Source: Paenibacillus_E qinlingensis
GTDB taxonomy: Bacteria > Bacillota > Bacilli > Paenibacillales > NBRC-103111
Length of the DNA stretch: 64,000 nt
Direction: 5' to 3'
Assembly: GCF_028746185.1 (NCBI RefSeq)
Contig: NZ_JAQIVH010000008.1
Coordinates: 186,001 to 250,000 of the forward strand
Positions 17,866-27,585 of this stretch are shown piece after piece; the first letter of the stretch is position 1, and each line of letters starts with the position of its first letter. The position numbers and the translations under genes are program-made. The notes below the pieces were generated by a model. That model saw nothing but the letters and a program-made list of their open reading frames with translations. It was not told the DNA's origin and searched no databases.

Positions 17866-18408
17866 CTAATAATCCTCAGCCAACATAGCGAACAACACGT
17901 GATCCTCACGTACGCCATTAATTTCCAACAACTTGCGAGCCAGTCCTTCTTGCTTGAATCCCGCTTTTTCCAAGACACGCATCGACCCCACATTTCGCGG
18001 CATGACACCAGCTTCTACACGCAGTAAGCCTATTTCTTTAAAAGCAAATTTCATGATTAGTTGAATTGCTTCTGTCATGTACCCTTTTCCATTGTGCGCC
18101 TGGTCCATGCTATAGCCGAGAATGCACTTCTGATGCGGCCCACGCTGCACCTCAAATAGCGAAATATCACCTATGAGTTGATCCGTTTCCGTTAGAAAAA
18201 TGCCGAAAGCGTATCGCTTATCTTCTTCTCTTTGATTGATCCCGTTTTCAATGCTTTTTGCTTGTACGTCTCTTGTATAAAAAGATTCATTGCGCTTAGG
18301 ACTTACTCCCTCGAATAATTCACGGTTGCGCAGCATGAGGTTCAGCATATCATCTGTGTCATTTGCATCCAGAAACCGAATATAGATTCTTCCATCATTG
18401 TCTTTCAT
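17866..18408 (-). CDS. GNAT acetyltransferase, RimJ/RimL type
   Basis: About 180-residue N-acetyltransferase resembling those that acetylate ribosomal-protein N-termini or small amines. The acetyl-CoA loop is not the canonical Q-x-x-G-x-G: it reads A-H-N-G-K-G-Y-M-T-E-A near residue 110, followed by N-V-G-S-M-R-V-L-E-K-A-G-F, a strong signature of the RimJ-like subgroup. The ATG at 18408 is chosen because AAAGGA lies 11 bases upstream; two ATGs a few codons earlier overlap that site. It is a single gene between cassettes I and II with no evident link to sugar use. Confidence 0.88.
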   Translation of the reverse strand: MKDNDGRIYIRFLDANDTDDMLNLMLRNRELFEGVSPKRNESFYTRDVQAKSIENGINQREEDKRYAFGIFLTETDQLIGDISLFEVQRGPHQKCILGYSMDQAHNGKGYMTEAIQLIMKFAFKEIGLLRVEAGVMPRNVGSMRVLEKAGFKQEGLARKLLEINGVREDHVLFAMLAEDY

Positions 18409-18476
18409 GATTACCATCATCCTTTATCTCGAAGTCCTGTTATTATACGTCGGAATAAAGAATGGTTCAAATCACG

Positions 18477-20567
18477 CTATTTTTGTTTATGAAAATAGTG
18501 CTGCAATTGGTTAGCAAGCTCATCATCCGAAAGTGGATTCCGGTGTGTGTTCTCCAAGTAAATATATTTCTCCGTTTCTGGCATGAGATATTCTTTGTAC
18601 CAGTGGAAAAAGTCTGGACTATCCCCCTGCATGCGCAGGAATCGGCGCAGTGTATCTACATTATTAATGGTACTTGCAATGTTCGTTAGCCAATCGGCTC
18701 GATAGAAATCTGCCCATTTGCCGTGCTCAGCCAAGCGAAGTGCTTGTAGGCCTCTGTCATAGCTCCACATAGATTGGGAAGCAAATACGAAGGCTTGCGC
18801 ATACTGCTCACTTCTTGCAGCTGCATAGGAACGGCAGAGCCAGAGCAAGCCTTCCGAACCGGTCAGGTGAATGACGCCCGGCAACCACAAATGGTCAATA
18901 ACTCGCTGTTTATCCTCACCATCCAACTTGCTCAGCAACTCCTCACATGCTTTGACCCACTTGGACCAAGATGCATGCCCCTCTTCACCTCGCTGCTCGA
19001 ACCACGCTATTTGCTCAGCGAAACTACCTTCTCCCGTCGCCCACAGCATTCCGCGGTCCGCTTCACTTGTGCGCCCTTGCAGCCAATGACCGATCAATCT
19101 TCGCGCAGGATGATGATAAAACTCGTCTCCAGCCAAATCATCAGCATGAGGCCCATATGCAATGGAGGCATCTGTATACGTGCGATACAAATCGGCAATA
19201 TCTTCCTGATGTGATGGGTAATAACGACTAACAAATGCGTGTAAATGAGTCTCCGTATCCATTATTCCTTGAAGCCACAGCTCACGAATGATATCTAACA
19301 TATACACGTGCTGACGAATATTCCCGCAATTCAGCAGGAGATAATCGGTGCATCCCGCTTCAAAAGCGCTCTCCACTTCCTCCTTCACAAAGGCAGCCGA
19401 ACCTTGAAACATCGTCAAATGATTCGACGCTTGAAGATCATGGAAGGTCACGTGGTAATAGATACCATGCCCACCACCATCATCGACAGAAGGCAGCGCT
19501 GGCATCCGCAAATTCAAATTCCCGTGCCGGCGCGAAACCATTTTGCCATACCCATTATCGGCCCAAATTTTGATCACATCGTGAGGCAATTCGATATAAC
19601 CGTCTTTGTACAACTCGGCAATTTCACCGTATAACGCCACACAATAGACAGGGTTAACAACGGCTTCCTTAATCATCTCGTATTGGCGATAAATGACGCG
19701 GGAAATCATTTCCCCACGCTTTGTTGGCGTGTCAAACGATGGATCATTCTCCCAAAAAGGCTTATCCCCCTGCCCTCTGAATGAGAGTACCCACAGGATG
19801 TTCTGATCCTTTTGCTTCTCAATGGCTTCGAGCCATAGCTTTTCAAATAATTCTGGAGCCTCTTTGTAACTGGCTGATCTCCCTGTATATGCCCTTAGGA
19901 ACATTTCTGCACCCAAAGGCTCCGCATGATGATGGGTTAACCAGAGCCCCATTTCTGCCGCAAGCTCCAAATGAATGCCTGTCTTCGGTAAATCCGTCCC
20001 TGGGATCACCATATTCCCACCGCAGCGAAGCAATGCTTCCAACACTGGCAACCATACTTCACGCGAAGGTGGGTAAGCCTCTTTCCATCCAATGAGACAT
20101 ACCTCATCGTTGACGAACCACCCTCTGAATCTAACTTTAGCAACGGGTGAGTCATACGGCTCGCTAATTACATCTATCGACGTGTATGTCTGTATCGACT
20201 GATCCATCCAAAACCAGAATGGATGAATCCCCAGAACCGTTTCACTCACATGCAAGATGCCATAAACGAGTCCCAAGTGATCATTAGCAACGATATGTAG
20301 CTGCGACTTCTCACCATCGTGCGCGTATCGCAGAGCAAAAGCTTCTGGATGCACCGCACAGCCATCATGCTCAGACGCATAACGAACGACGATCTCAGCC
20401 TCGGCTTGTTCATTCACTAAAATGGGCTCCGTACCGAGCACTTGCCTGATATCTCTCGTCAGCATATTCAAAGCATGGCGAACTGGCGTTGCCAAGTGAT
20501 CTGGCGGGCAAATGGAAATTACCCCCTCCAGTCGTAACGTAGATTTACTATTCACATTTAAACCCAT
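18477..20567 (-). CDS. GH115-like alpha-glucuronidase, cytosolic
   Basis: 696 residues without a signal peptide. The central region matches glycoside hydrolase family 115, enzymes that remove (4-O-methyl-)glucuronic acid from xylan-type side chains: R-G-W-F-V-N-D-E near 150, the L-L-R-C-G-G-N-M block near 190, H-H-H-A-E-P near 228, I-W-A-D-N-G-Y-G near 365 and G-G-G-H-G-I-Y-Y-H near 395. It is shorter than most members (usually above 800) and divergent, so activity is likely but not certain. ATG 20567 has AGGGG 7 bases upstream; an earlier ATG at 20597 falls inside the terminator of the preceding gene and is rejected. Last gene of cassette II, probably expressed by read-through. Confidence 0.75.
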   Translation of the reverse strand: MGLNVNSKSTLRLEGVISICPPDHLATPVRHALNMLTRDIRQVLGTEPILVNEQAEAEIVVRYASEHDGCAVHPEAFALRYAHDGEKSQLHIVANDHLGLVYGILHVSETVLGIHPFWFWMDQSIQTYTSIDVISEPYDSPVAKVRFRGWFVNDEVCLIGWKEAYPPSREVWLPVLEALLRCGGNMVIPGTDLPKTGIHLELAAEMGLWLTHHHAEPLGAEMFLRAYTGRSASYKEAPELFEKLWLEAIEKQKDQNILWVLSFRGQGDKPFWENDPSFDTPTKRGEMISRVIYRQYEMIKEAVVNPVYCVALYGEIAELYKDGYIELPHDVIKIWADNGYGKMVSRRHGNLNLRMPALPSVDDGGGHGIYYHVTFHDLQASNHLTMFQGSAAFVKEEVESAFEAGCTDYLLLNCGNIRQHVYMLDIIRELWLQGIMDTETHLHAFVSRYYPSHQEDIADLYRTYTDASIAYGPHADDLAGDEFYHHPARRLIGHWLQGRTSEADRGMLWATGEGSFAEQIAWFEQRGEEGHASWSKWVKACEELLSKLDGEDKQRVIDHLWLPGVIHLTGSEGLLWLCRSYAAARSEQYAQAFVFASQSMWSYDRGLQALRLAEHGKWADFYRADWLTNIASTINNVDTLRRFLRMQGDSPDFFHWYKEYLMPETEKYIYLENTHRNPLSDDELANQLQHYFHKQK

Positions 20568-20587
20568 GTCTACACCCCTGACGAAGG

Positions 20588-20629
20588 AAAAAATCATGGC
20601 GCGTCCTAAGAAGCGACAACGCCATGATT
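20588..20629 (-). terminator. Terminator between cassette II binding protein and GH115 gene
   Basis: On the minus strand AATCATGGCG pairs perfectly with CGCCATGATT, followed by six T in all. It lies 12 bases past the binding-protein stop and only 20 bases before the GH115 start, so the enzyme needs read-through or its own promoter. Confidence 0.85.
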
Positions 20630-20641
20630 CAATGCCATCTA

Positions 20642-21961
20642 TTATTTTTTTACTGCTGTATCATACTCTTTAGCTTTTTTCATCAATTCTTCGTAAGCTT
20701 GATCCGCTGTTGCTTTGTCGAACATGACTTTCTCTACGATCGTTTTGTAATCTTTTTTAAAGTTACCCCAGCCTTGAGGTTCAGCGACGAATTTCTGTGC
20801 CGCCGGCCCTACTTTGTTAATAAAATCAACGGATGTTTTGTCGGACGCGCTGAAATTTGGTGCTAATGTCGTTACGATTTTCGCATTTCCTGGAATACCA
20901 CGTGTTAATGATAATGTTTTCCCTGCTTCTTGGTCGTTAATGAACCAATCAACGAATTTCTTCGCTTCATCTTGTTGCTTGGATCCTGCATTCACACTCC
21001 AGAACATGCCTGGTTTCAACCAACCACCCGTTTGACCTGCTTTCGGAAGTGTTGTAAATCCAAAAGCGTCTGGTTTAAGACCATTGATTGCACCCACTTG
21101 ATTGGAGAAAATGTGACGAGCAAGCGCTGTTCCATTGACCACACTATCCATTTTCGGATCAAGTTCTTTGTCTGTGACCGTAATATCAGCAGGTGTAACG
21201 ATGCCTGCTTTACGCATTTCAGTTTGCTTATTCATATATTTAATCCAAGTATCTTTGTCAATGGATAGCTTGTTATCTGTAAAAGACTGCCCTTTGCCAT
21301 GGCTTAGCTGATAAGCTGTATAGTCAACTAAATCTGAGCTTTGATCGACGAAAACGTATTTATCTTTCCCTAGCTTGGCTTTGGCATCTTGACCGAATTT
21401 ATAATAGTCATCCCAAGTCCAATCCCAAGCTGGTGCTTTTAAGCCTAATTTCTCGATCACCGTTTTATCGTAAGCCATGCCAAGTGCGGCAGTTCCTAAC
21501 GGCATTGCGAAGAGCTTGCCATTCACTTTACCTGATTCGATAAGCGCTTTATCCATATCTGCAACATTAATGCTGCCTAGATCAGCGACCAAATTACGTC
21601 CAACATACTCATTCAAGTAAGCAGCATCCATTTGGATAATGTCAGGGGCATTTTTCGCTGCGAACTGAACGCCGAGCTTATCGAAGTAGCCGTCCCAACC
21701 CGAGAATTCGCTTTCAAAAGTAATATTCGGATGTAGTGCCGTATATTGGGTTAGTGCCTTCTGAGTCGCATCATGACGTTCTTGCGCCCCCCACCAAGCA
21801 ATACGCAATTTGACTGGAGTGGCCGGTTCCGCTTTAGTCGTGGCAGCTGCTGTTGGTTGAACCGAAGCTTTCGCTGGAGCTTCCTCCGTTTTGGATCCAC
21901 AAGCTGACATGGATGCCACGACAACAAGTGATAATGCAGTAGTCATTAATTTTTTCTTCAT
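20642..21961 (-). CDS. Sugar ABC transporter substrate-binding lipoprotein, cassette II
   Basis: 439-residue solute receptor of the family-1 (MalE/UgpB-like) type. Lipobox M-S-A-C puts the lipidated cysteine at residue 21, followed by an Ala/Pro/Thr-rich tether. Shorter than the LplA-type receptors of cassettes I and III and not closely related to them. ATG 21961 is chosen because it begins a normal M-K-K-K signal sequence with GAGAGGGG upstream; a longer frame starts at 22000 without one. It follows the response-regulator gene after 120 bp and precedes the GH115 gene. A motif at 22050-22065 may give it its own regulated promoter. Confidence 0.92.
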   Translation of the reverse strand: MKKKLMTTALSLVVVASMSACGSKTEEAPAKASVQPTAAATTKAEPATPVKLRIAWWGAQERHDATQKALTQYTALHPNITFESEFSGWDGYFDKLGVQFAAKNAPDIIQMDAAYLNEYVGRNLVADLGSINVADMDKALIESGKVNGKLFAMPLGTAALGMAYDKTVIEKLGLKAPAWDWTWDDYYKFGQDAKAKLGKDKYVFVDQSSDLVDYTAYQLSHGKGQSFTDNKLSIDKDTWIKYMNKQTEMRKAGIVTPADITVTDKELDPKMDSVVNGTALARHIFSNQVGAINGLKPDAFGFTTLPKAGQTGGWLKPGMFWSVNAGSKQQDEAKKFVDWFINDQEAGKTLSLTRGIPGNAKIVTTLAPNFSASDKTSVDFINKVGPAAQKFVAEPQGWGNFKKDYKTIVEKVMFDKATADQAYEELMKKAKEYDTAVKK

Positions 21962-22049
21962 TGTATAATTACCCCTCTCGCATATGTCGATCTCACACAC
22001 TTATCGTATCGCTGAAAGCCTGAACGGTATAGGAGAGGATCGAACTGAT

Positions 22050-22065
22050 TTCTTTCAGTTTTTGA
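22050..22065. promoter_or_regulatory. Predicted cassette II operator, copy 1 (before binding-protein gene)
   Basis: TTCTTTCAGTTTTTGA (plus strand) matches 13 of 16 positions of the motif shared by 27361-27376 and 33183-33198. It lies 89-104 bases before the binding-protein start, the same distance range as the other two. Confidence 0.35.
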
Positions 22066-22083
22066 AACAAGTGGGGAGATATT

Positions 22084-23640
22084 CTACTTTTTCAGCAAAT
22101 CACTCGGGTTAATTCCGCAATATTTCTTGAAAAGCGTACTGAAATATGGCACATTTTGATATCCAACCTGCTCAGAGACTTCATAAATCAACAAATTCCC
22201 TTCTAAGAGAAGAGCCTTCGCTTTCTCAAGCCTGACACGAATAACATAGTTCATAAAGGTTTCCCCTGTCACCTTTTTAAACAACTGATTCAAATAATTT
22301 TTCGAGATAAATAACTGACCCGCCAACTCATCCATCGTAATGTCTTTCGCATAATGCTCATGAATGTAACCAAGCATAAAATCGACTGCCCCTTTATGTT
22401 TCTGGTTAATGGTTGGCTGTCGCTTAAGTCCTATGCTCTTCACCTTCGCTTGCAGGAAGCTCTCCACATCCGCACGATGAATAATCGTGTCCGTTGACGT
22501 AACTAACTCATTCTCATCCGTAGGGGTGATCGACATGTCAGCTTGTTGCGCTGCGTATTGCAGCAGCGTCCAAATTTCCGTAGCTAGGACGCGATAAAAT
22601 AACTTGGGATCTCCGCCTTTCGCTGACGCCTCTTGCCGATGAATGAATCGCTGAATATGCGACCATAACTCTTCCTCACTGCTTTCCTGCAATGATTGGG
22701 ACAGATAACGTACGAGATCCACCGCACCTTGTCCCTGTTCAAATGCTTGTAATGATTCGAAAGCAACGTCTGCTGACTCCTTCAAATTTTCCCATTTACT
22801 TATGCGTTCACCTACCGCCGCTTTCACCGTTAAGCCCAGATACCGCAGCATACTGCTTGTTAATGTCTCAATGAAGCGCGCAGATCTTTCAAGAGATTGC
22901 TCATCTGCTTCGCCCCGAGGAATATGTAGAACAAGTGCTGAATACGGCCCGAATAGCCAAATAAACGCCGATTCCGGCCATTCCTGCTGCGTCAGCTCCT
23001 TCGTGATATTGGACATGGCGAAGCGAAATAAATGCCAATCTGCCACCGAGATATCGGTAATTCGGTCTGTTTTCACCAATTCCAGCACGACTACCTGCTG
23101 ATCATAGTCTGTCCAGTACGCTTCGACTGTAGGCAGTTTCATGTCAACCGCATTAGGCTGAAGAGTACCATTAAGCAGAGCTGCAAGCTGCTCATCGGCC
23201 ATTTGTTTCTCATAGTTTTGCACAAAACGAACAAGCCTCTTCTTCTCCATTTTTTCCAGATAGAAATCTTCTAATTGACCAATCGTCCGAAATAAGACTT
23301 CACGAATCTGTTCAATCGTAATCGGTTTATTCAAATAATCATCAACATCCAGTCGAATCGCTTGCCTAGCATACTCAAAGTCGGTATAACCGCTATGAAT
23401 AATAAATCTGCCCTGAAAGCCTTCCCCTCGCAGTTTCTCGATCATTTCAATTCCACTAATACCAGGCATATATAAGTCCGTAATGACGATATCGGGCTCT
23501 ACTTCACGGATTAACACTAGTCCACTTTCACCGTCAATTGCCTCTCCCGCGAATTCAGCATCCAGCTCGGCCCAAGGTATGATATGTCGTAAACCTCGTA
23601 AAACCTGAAAATCATCATCCACGATGGCTATTTTCCACAT
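22084..23640 (-). CDS. YesN-type response regulator, cassette II
   Basis: 518-residue regulator: receiver domain 1-122 with phosphoacceptor D55 (V-I-T-D-L-Y-M-P) and D8-D10 acidic cluster, a central linker region, and a C-terminal AraC-type double helix-turn-helix (about 415-515) ending in V-P-Y-F-S-T-L-F-K-K-Y. Partner of the kinase encoded 30 bases upstream. GGGAG lies 9 bases before the ATG. The gene sits inside the transporter operon, between the permeases and the binding-protein gene, so the regulator is probably co-transcribed with its target genes. A family of GTGAAA-type sites nearby is a candidate target. Confidence 0.93.
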   Translation of the reverse strand: MWKIAIVDDDFQVLRGLRHIIPWAELDAEFAGEAIDGESGLVLIREVEPDIVITDLYMPGISGIEMIEKLRGEGFQGRFIIHSGYTDFEYARQAIRLDVDDYLNKPITIEQIREVLFRTIGQLEDFYLEKMEKKRLVRFVQNYEKQMADEQLAALLNGTLQPNAVDMKLPTVEAYWTDYDQQVVVLELVKTDRITDISVADWHLFRFAMSNITKELTQQEWPESAFIWLFGPYSALVLHIPRGEADEQSLERSARFIETLTSSMLRYLGLTVKAAVGERISKWENLKESADVAFESLQAFEQGQGAVDLVRYLSQSLQESSEEELWSHIQRFIHRQEASAKGGDPKLFYRVLATEIWTLLQYAAQQADMSITPTDENELVTSTDTIIHRADVESFLQAKVKSIGLKRQPTINQKHKGAVDFMLGYIHEHYAKDITMDELAGQLFISKNYLNQLFKKVTGETFMNYVIRVRLEKAKALLLEGNLLIYEVSEQVGYQNVPYFSTLFKKYCGINPSDLLKK

Positions 23641-23670
23641 AGTCGTTTACTCCCTTATGTTGTGAATATA

Positions 23671-25374
23671 TTATTGGTCTGATAACGGGAATCGAATGTC
23701 CACTTGAACGCCGCCTTGCTCCCGATTACTCAGTTGTAAGCTATATTGATTGCCGAATAAGGCATCCAGTCTTTCCTTCACATTACGTAGTCCGTAGCCT
23801 CCGCGCTTCCTCGGCTTGTTCTGCCAGTTATCACTGAGCCCTTTTCCATTATCTGTAATGGTTACATATAAGTTATTCTCATCTCGATAGATATCTACAC
23901 CGATCTCAGCTTCGGAAGCGCCATGAAAGCCATGCATAAAAGCATTTTCTACGAACGGCTGCAGAAAAATCTTCGGCATCAATGTAGTCTTACAACTTTC
24001 ATCCACTGTGATGAGATACGACATTTTATCTTCCCAACGCACCTGCTGAAATTTCAAATAGTGTTCAATATGCGCGACTTCCTCTGTTACTGCCACCAGA
24101 CTATTCGTATTCGATAGCGCTAAACGAAACATACTCGCTACTTGTGCGAGCATAGAGCTAATCTTATTCTGCCCCGCTTCAATCGCTGTCCAGTTAATCT
24201 GATCGAGGGTATTATATAGAAAATGAGGATTGATCATCATTTGCAAGGATTTCAGCTCGGCTGCCCTCTGCTGCACATGCTGCTCCCGCAGAGATTCATA
24301 GAGGTCCTCGATTCGTTGTGTTAATTTTCGATACCCATGAAATAACTTGCCGAACTCATTCTTATAGTCGGTAGGTAAACCTTGGTCTTCACCAGGCGAA
24401 TATTGTCCCATGGCCCGAATCAATTGATTCATCGGTCTCATGAATCGATGCGATAGGAATAGAGTAAGTAGCAGCACGAGCACAATCGAGGTAGCCCCAA
24501 GAAGAAGGAAGAGCTTCGCCATGCTTTTACTGCCTTTGGTCATTTCACTCCAAGAGCTTGCCTCGAAGAGTGTCCACTGGGAATCTGGTGATTTGGCCCA
24601 AACGAAGAAATCATCATCCACCCGTAAGGAACCGCTTGGCTTATCCATCTCCCCTTTCAACGTGAGTGTCGCTTGCTGCAATTTGCTGCTGTTGCCAGCA
24701 TGCGTAATTAGTCTGCCTGCTGCATCAAGTAACGCCATATTGGTCGTATCGTCTTCTGTTGAAATCAGATGACGAATGCTCGATACTTTAATGTTAAAAA
24801 CCATTAAGCTGTAATACTGATTGCTATTATTGATGACTTTGCGGGCGAAGCTTATCACCGATTCTTCACGTCCATTGGACATGATTTTGTGCTCGCCAAG
24901 CCACGCGCTGTCCGTTTCTAGAATGCTGGGATACCAGGCTTCCTTATCTAATTGCGACATCTGGAAGAACGTAACAGGACCTTGGGTATCCGATGTGAAC
25001 GGGTAATCGGAATAGACATGGATCGATTGCAGAATCGGCGTGCCGAAGACAAGATAGTTCAATTGACTCTGCAAATCCGTCTCGATTTGCAGGCGCTCAT
25101 AAGCGTCCTTATCTCGCAAACGACCGTAAAGGAGATCGACGTTTTTGGCCGAGGTTCCCGAGGTCTGTTCAATACCAATTAAGCTTGTGCTCATTTTCTT
25201 GCTCAATTCATTCAACAAGCGTTGCTGATAAAAAGAGGTATTCGACGCAATCTCGCTTGAAGTCCCCGAATAACTAACGGCAATGATAATGCCGATCAAC
25301 ATGGCAATAATGACGGCTGAGCTGAAGAAATAAACCGCGATAATGCGATATGTTTTGAATGGATTTTGCAGCAT
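23671..25374 (-). CDS. YesM-type sensor histidine kinase, cassette II
   Basis: 567-residue membrane kinase with helices near 10-35 and 285-305 flanking an extracellular sensor domain, then HAMP, the His_kinase motif M-I-N-P-H-F-L-Y-N-T-L (phosphoacceptor H, residue about 381) and an ATPase domain with N-A-F-M-H-G and D-N-G-K-G-L. ATG 25374 is chosen because GGAGGG lies 8 bases upstream; an in-frame TTG at 25398 is rejected since that site would fall within the gene. It precedes the response regulator by 30 bases and follows the second permease by 86 bases that contain a hairpin. Confidence 0.93.
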   Translation of the reverse strand: MLQNPFKTYRIIAVYFFSSAVIIAMLIGIIIAVSYSGTSSEIASNTSFYQQRLLNELSKKMSTSLIGIEQTSGTSAKNVDLLYGRLRDKDAYERLQIETDLQSQLNYLVFGTPILQSIHVYSDYPFTSDTQGPVTFFQMSQLDKEAWYPSILETDSAWLGEHKIMSNGREESVISFARKVINNSNQYYSLMVFNIKVSSIRHLISTEDDTTNMALLDAAGRLITHAGNSSKLQQATLTLKGEMDKPSGSLRVDDDFFVWAKSPDSQWTLFEASSWSEMTKGSKSMAKLFLLLGATSIVLVLLLTLFLSHRFMRPMNQLIRAMGQYSPGEDQGLPTDYKNEFGKLFHGYRKLTQRIEDLYESLREQHVQQRAAELKSLQMMINPHFLYNTLDQINWTAIEAGQNKISSMLAQVASMFRLALSNTNSLVAVTEEVAHIEHYLKFQQVRWEDKMSYLITVDESCKTTLMPKIFLQPFVENAFMHGFHGASEAEIGVDIYRDENNLYVTITDNGKGLSDNWQNKPRKRGGYGLRNVKERLDALFGNQYSLQLSNREQGGVQVDIRFPLSDQ

Positions 25375-25416
25375 ATGTCTGCCCTCCGTATGATTCAAAC
25401 TAAGCTCTTATGCAAA

Positions 25417-25444
25417 GAAAGCCGCGGCAAATGCAGCAGCTTTC
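25417..25444 (-). terminator. Hairpin between permease and kinase genes of cassette II
   Basis: GAAAGCTGC pairs with GCGGCTTTC (one G-U) on the minus strand, followed by TTTGC. The short T run suggests partial termination that would keep the kinase/regulator level below that of the permeases. Confidence 0.4.
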
Positions 25445-25460
25445 CTAGTCATTTCTAAGC

Positions 25461-26300
25461 TTATCCTTTTAAAGCACCCGAAGCAATACCTTCGACGAAA
25501 TGCTTCTGAGCGATGAAGAAAATGATCACGGCAGGCATAACAGAGACTAAAGACATGGCTAACATTTGCCCCCACGGCACCGTTCCCGCAGAATCTATGA
25601 ACAGCTTCAATGCTAAGTTCACTGTGTATTTATCGACAGAATTGATATACAGTAATTGACCAAAGAAATCATCCCAATTCCAAAGGAAACAATAGATTGC
25701 GACAGTAACCAATGCAGGCTTGGTCAACGGGATAATGATGCGCCAATATATACCGAACCAAGAGCATCCATCTATTTTCGCAGACTCATCCAACTCTTTC
25801 GGTATGGAACGAATAAATTGCACAAGCAAATAGATGAAGAAGGGGCCTCCCACACCGCCTGCAAGCAAATGGGGGACATAGAAGGGTAAATACGTATTAA
25901 TCCAATCAAATTTACTGAATAACACATACTGCGGTACGATTGTTACTTGTGTCGGAAGCATTAACGTCACAAGCAGAATGCCAAACCACAACTTACGAAG
26001 CGGGAAATCCAGGCGAGCAAAAGCAAAGGCAACAAGAGAACAAGATACGATACTTGTAAATAATACCCCCGAAATTAGCTGAAAGTTATTGATATAAAAT
26101 ACACTGAAATCATAGTTAGGAACCGACACCCAGCCTTCCGTGTAGTTAGCCCAGCGGAATGTTTCGGGAAATAAATTCGGTGAGCGCATCTCATCATTCG
26201 TTTTGAGCGAAGCACCTAGCCACCAGAAAACAGGATACATCATAATAAGGCTTGAAATTAGTAATAACAGATGGGTCAAACCTTGGCGTCTTGCCATCAT
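25461..26300 (-). CDS. ABC sugar permease (MalG-type), cassette II
   Basis: 279 residues with six membrane helices and the ATPase-contact loop E-S-A-K-I-D-G-C-S near residue 175. It ends F-V-E-G-I-A-S-G-A-L-K-G, typical of MalG/CUT1 permeases. Its ATG overlaps the stop of the MalF-type gene (ATGA), so the two channel halves are made in equal amounts. It belongs to the canonical CUT1 group rather than the LplC group of cassettes I and III. Confidence 0.93.
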   Translation of the reverse strand: MMARRQGLTHLLLLISSLIMMYPVFWWLGASLKTNDEMRSPNLFPETFRWANYTEGWVSVPNYDFSVFYINNFQLISGVLFTSIVSCSLVAFAFARLDFPLRKLWFGILLVTLMLPTQVTIVPQYVLFSKFDWINTYLPFYVPHLLAGGVGGPFFIYLLVQFIRSIPKELDESAKIDGCSWFGIYWRIIIPLTKPALVTVAIYCFLWNWDDFFGQLLYINSVDKYTVNLALKLFIDSAGTVPWGQMLAMSLVSVMPAVIIFFIAQKHFVEGIASGALKG

Positions 26301-27256
26301 TTCCCCTTCCCTCCTTGCGTCTCATAGTAAACCCAGTATTTAGAGGTTGCGAAAATAAGTGCAGTTACCGCTGCTATAATGACCAGTAGAATCCAAGCTA
26401 GCGCGGAGGCATAACCCATTTGAAACTTCGAGAACGCTCGCTCATACAAGTACATGACGTACACATAGGTTGAATTCACAGGTCCCCCATTGGTAATGAT
26501 AAATGCCTGCGTAAACATCTGGAAGGAATTAATCGTTGATTGCACAAAGTTGAACAAAATGATCGGGGACAACATCGGCAGTGTGATCGTGAAAAATTGC
26601 CGTACCTTGCTAGCGCCATCCACGGAGGAGGCTTCATACAAATCCATTGGAATTTGTTTAAGTCCTGCAAGGAAAATAATCATCGCCGATCCAAATTGCC
26701 ATGCAATTAGAAGTACTAGTGTCCCCAAAGCAGTGTCGGGGTCAGCAATCCATGACTTCCCTTGAATGCCGACAAGCGCTAGGGCTTGGTTAATAAAGCC
26801 GTCTTTGCTGAAAATATTTTTCCACAGAATCGAAACTGCGATACTCGTTCCAATTAATGATGGGAAGTAGATCATCGTCCGATAGAAGGAGATCCCTCTT
26901 ATTTTCTTATTCAGCAGCATCGCCACCAATAGCGCAGTAACGAGCTTCAGCGGTACGGAGAATACGACGAATAGCAAAGTTACCTTGATTGACTCGCGGA
27001 AGGTATCATCCTCCATCACGATATGCTTGTAGTTCTGTGTTCCTAGCCAATGCGGTGCATCCAGCAAGGAGTAATCCGTAAACGAGTAATACAAGGACAT
27101 CAGGATTGGCCCTAGTGTTAACAGGAAAAACCCAATCAGCCACGGGGATAAAAAGAGGTAACCGGCTACGGGAGATTCCCATCGGCTCAGAAACGGGATT
27201 TTCTTTTTCTTCGGTTTTGCAAGCAAACGGCCTGTTTGCTCCACGGTGCTTTCCAT
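26297..27256 (-). CDS. ABC sugar permease (MalF-type), cassette II
   Basis: 319 residues; a basic N-terminal tail and six membrane helices, with the ATPase-contact loop E-A-S-S-V-D-G-A-S near residue 210. First gene of cassette II. GGGAGTGG lies 8 bases before the ATG. The upstream region has a TATAAT box at about 27312-27317 without a clear -35, and a GTGAAATAGTGAAAG site (minus strand) about 106-121 bases before the start, consistent with activation by the cassette's response regulator. No ATPase gene accompanies it. Confidence 0.93.
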   Translation of the reverse strand: MESTVEQTGRLLAKPKKKKIPFLSRWESPVAGYLFLSPWLIGFFLLTLGPILMSLYYSFTDYSLLDAPHWLGTQNYKHIVMEDDTFRESIKVTLLFVVFSVPLKLVTALLVAMLLNKKIRGISFYRTMIYFPSLIGTSIAVSILWKNIFSKDGFINQALALVGIQGKSWIADPDTALGTLVLLIAWQFGSAMIIFLAGLKQIPMDLYEASSVDGASKVRQFFTITLPMLSPIILFNFVQSTINSFQMFTQAFIITNGGPVNSTYVYVMYLYERAFSKFQMGYASALAWILLVIIAAVTALIFATSKYWVYYETQGGKGK

Positions 27257-27361
27257 TGATCATTCCACTCCCTGTTCAAAGCGCTACGAGATTCGCTTGT
27301 TATCTTATAGGTTTATTATAAAAGGCATCCCAAGTTAGTTACATTGCGCATCGAATGAAGT

Positions 27362-27377
27362 TCTTTCACTATTTCAC
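27362..27377. promoter_or_regulatory. Predicted cassette II operator, copy 2 (before permease operon)
   Basis: TCTTTCACTATTTCAC on the plus strand, or two GTGAAA direct repeats 8 bases apart read on the minus strand. It matches 15 of 16 positions at 33184-33199. It lies 106-121 bases before the MalF-type start. Confidence 0.55.
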
Positions 27378-27451
27378 AGTAAAAACGTCTACGCCGTCTT
27401 CTTGGACTGTGGTATTCTTTTACGTTCCCAGGCTGGGTTGCTTTCGGGCAT

Positions 27452-27585
27452 TAACTGGATTTTCTACATCTAAATTCGCTCGAAATGTCCCGTTTGGCGA
27501 AATTGGCCTGAAATAACGGGAGGAAATCCAGTTAGTTTGCGAAATGCCGTGTTTTCGCTTGAATTAGCTGCAGGAAATCCAGTTA
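27452..27585. repeat. Composite palindrome repeat, copy C (three 21-bp units)
   Basis: Units at 27452-27472, 27514-27534 and 27565-27585 with gaps of 41 and 30 bases, equal to units 2-4 of copy A. Arms are TAACTG/CATCTA, TAACGG/CAGTTA and TAGCTG/CAGTTA. The first unit aligns to the other two only when reverse-complemented, as expected if the element is symmetric. The position where unit 1 would be (27401-27421) shows no match, so this copy is truncated or decayed on that side. Confidence 0.8.

Noticed and set aside
22043..22063. Hairpin AACTGA/TTCAGTT with T run upstream of the cassette II receptor gene
   Set aside because: The T run is on the plus strand, where no gene ends; the stretch is better explained as the operator-like motif.
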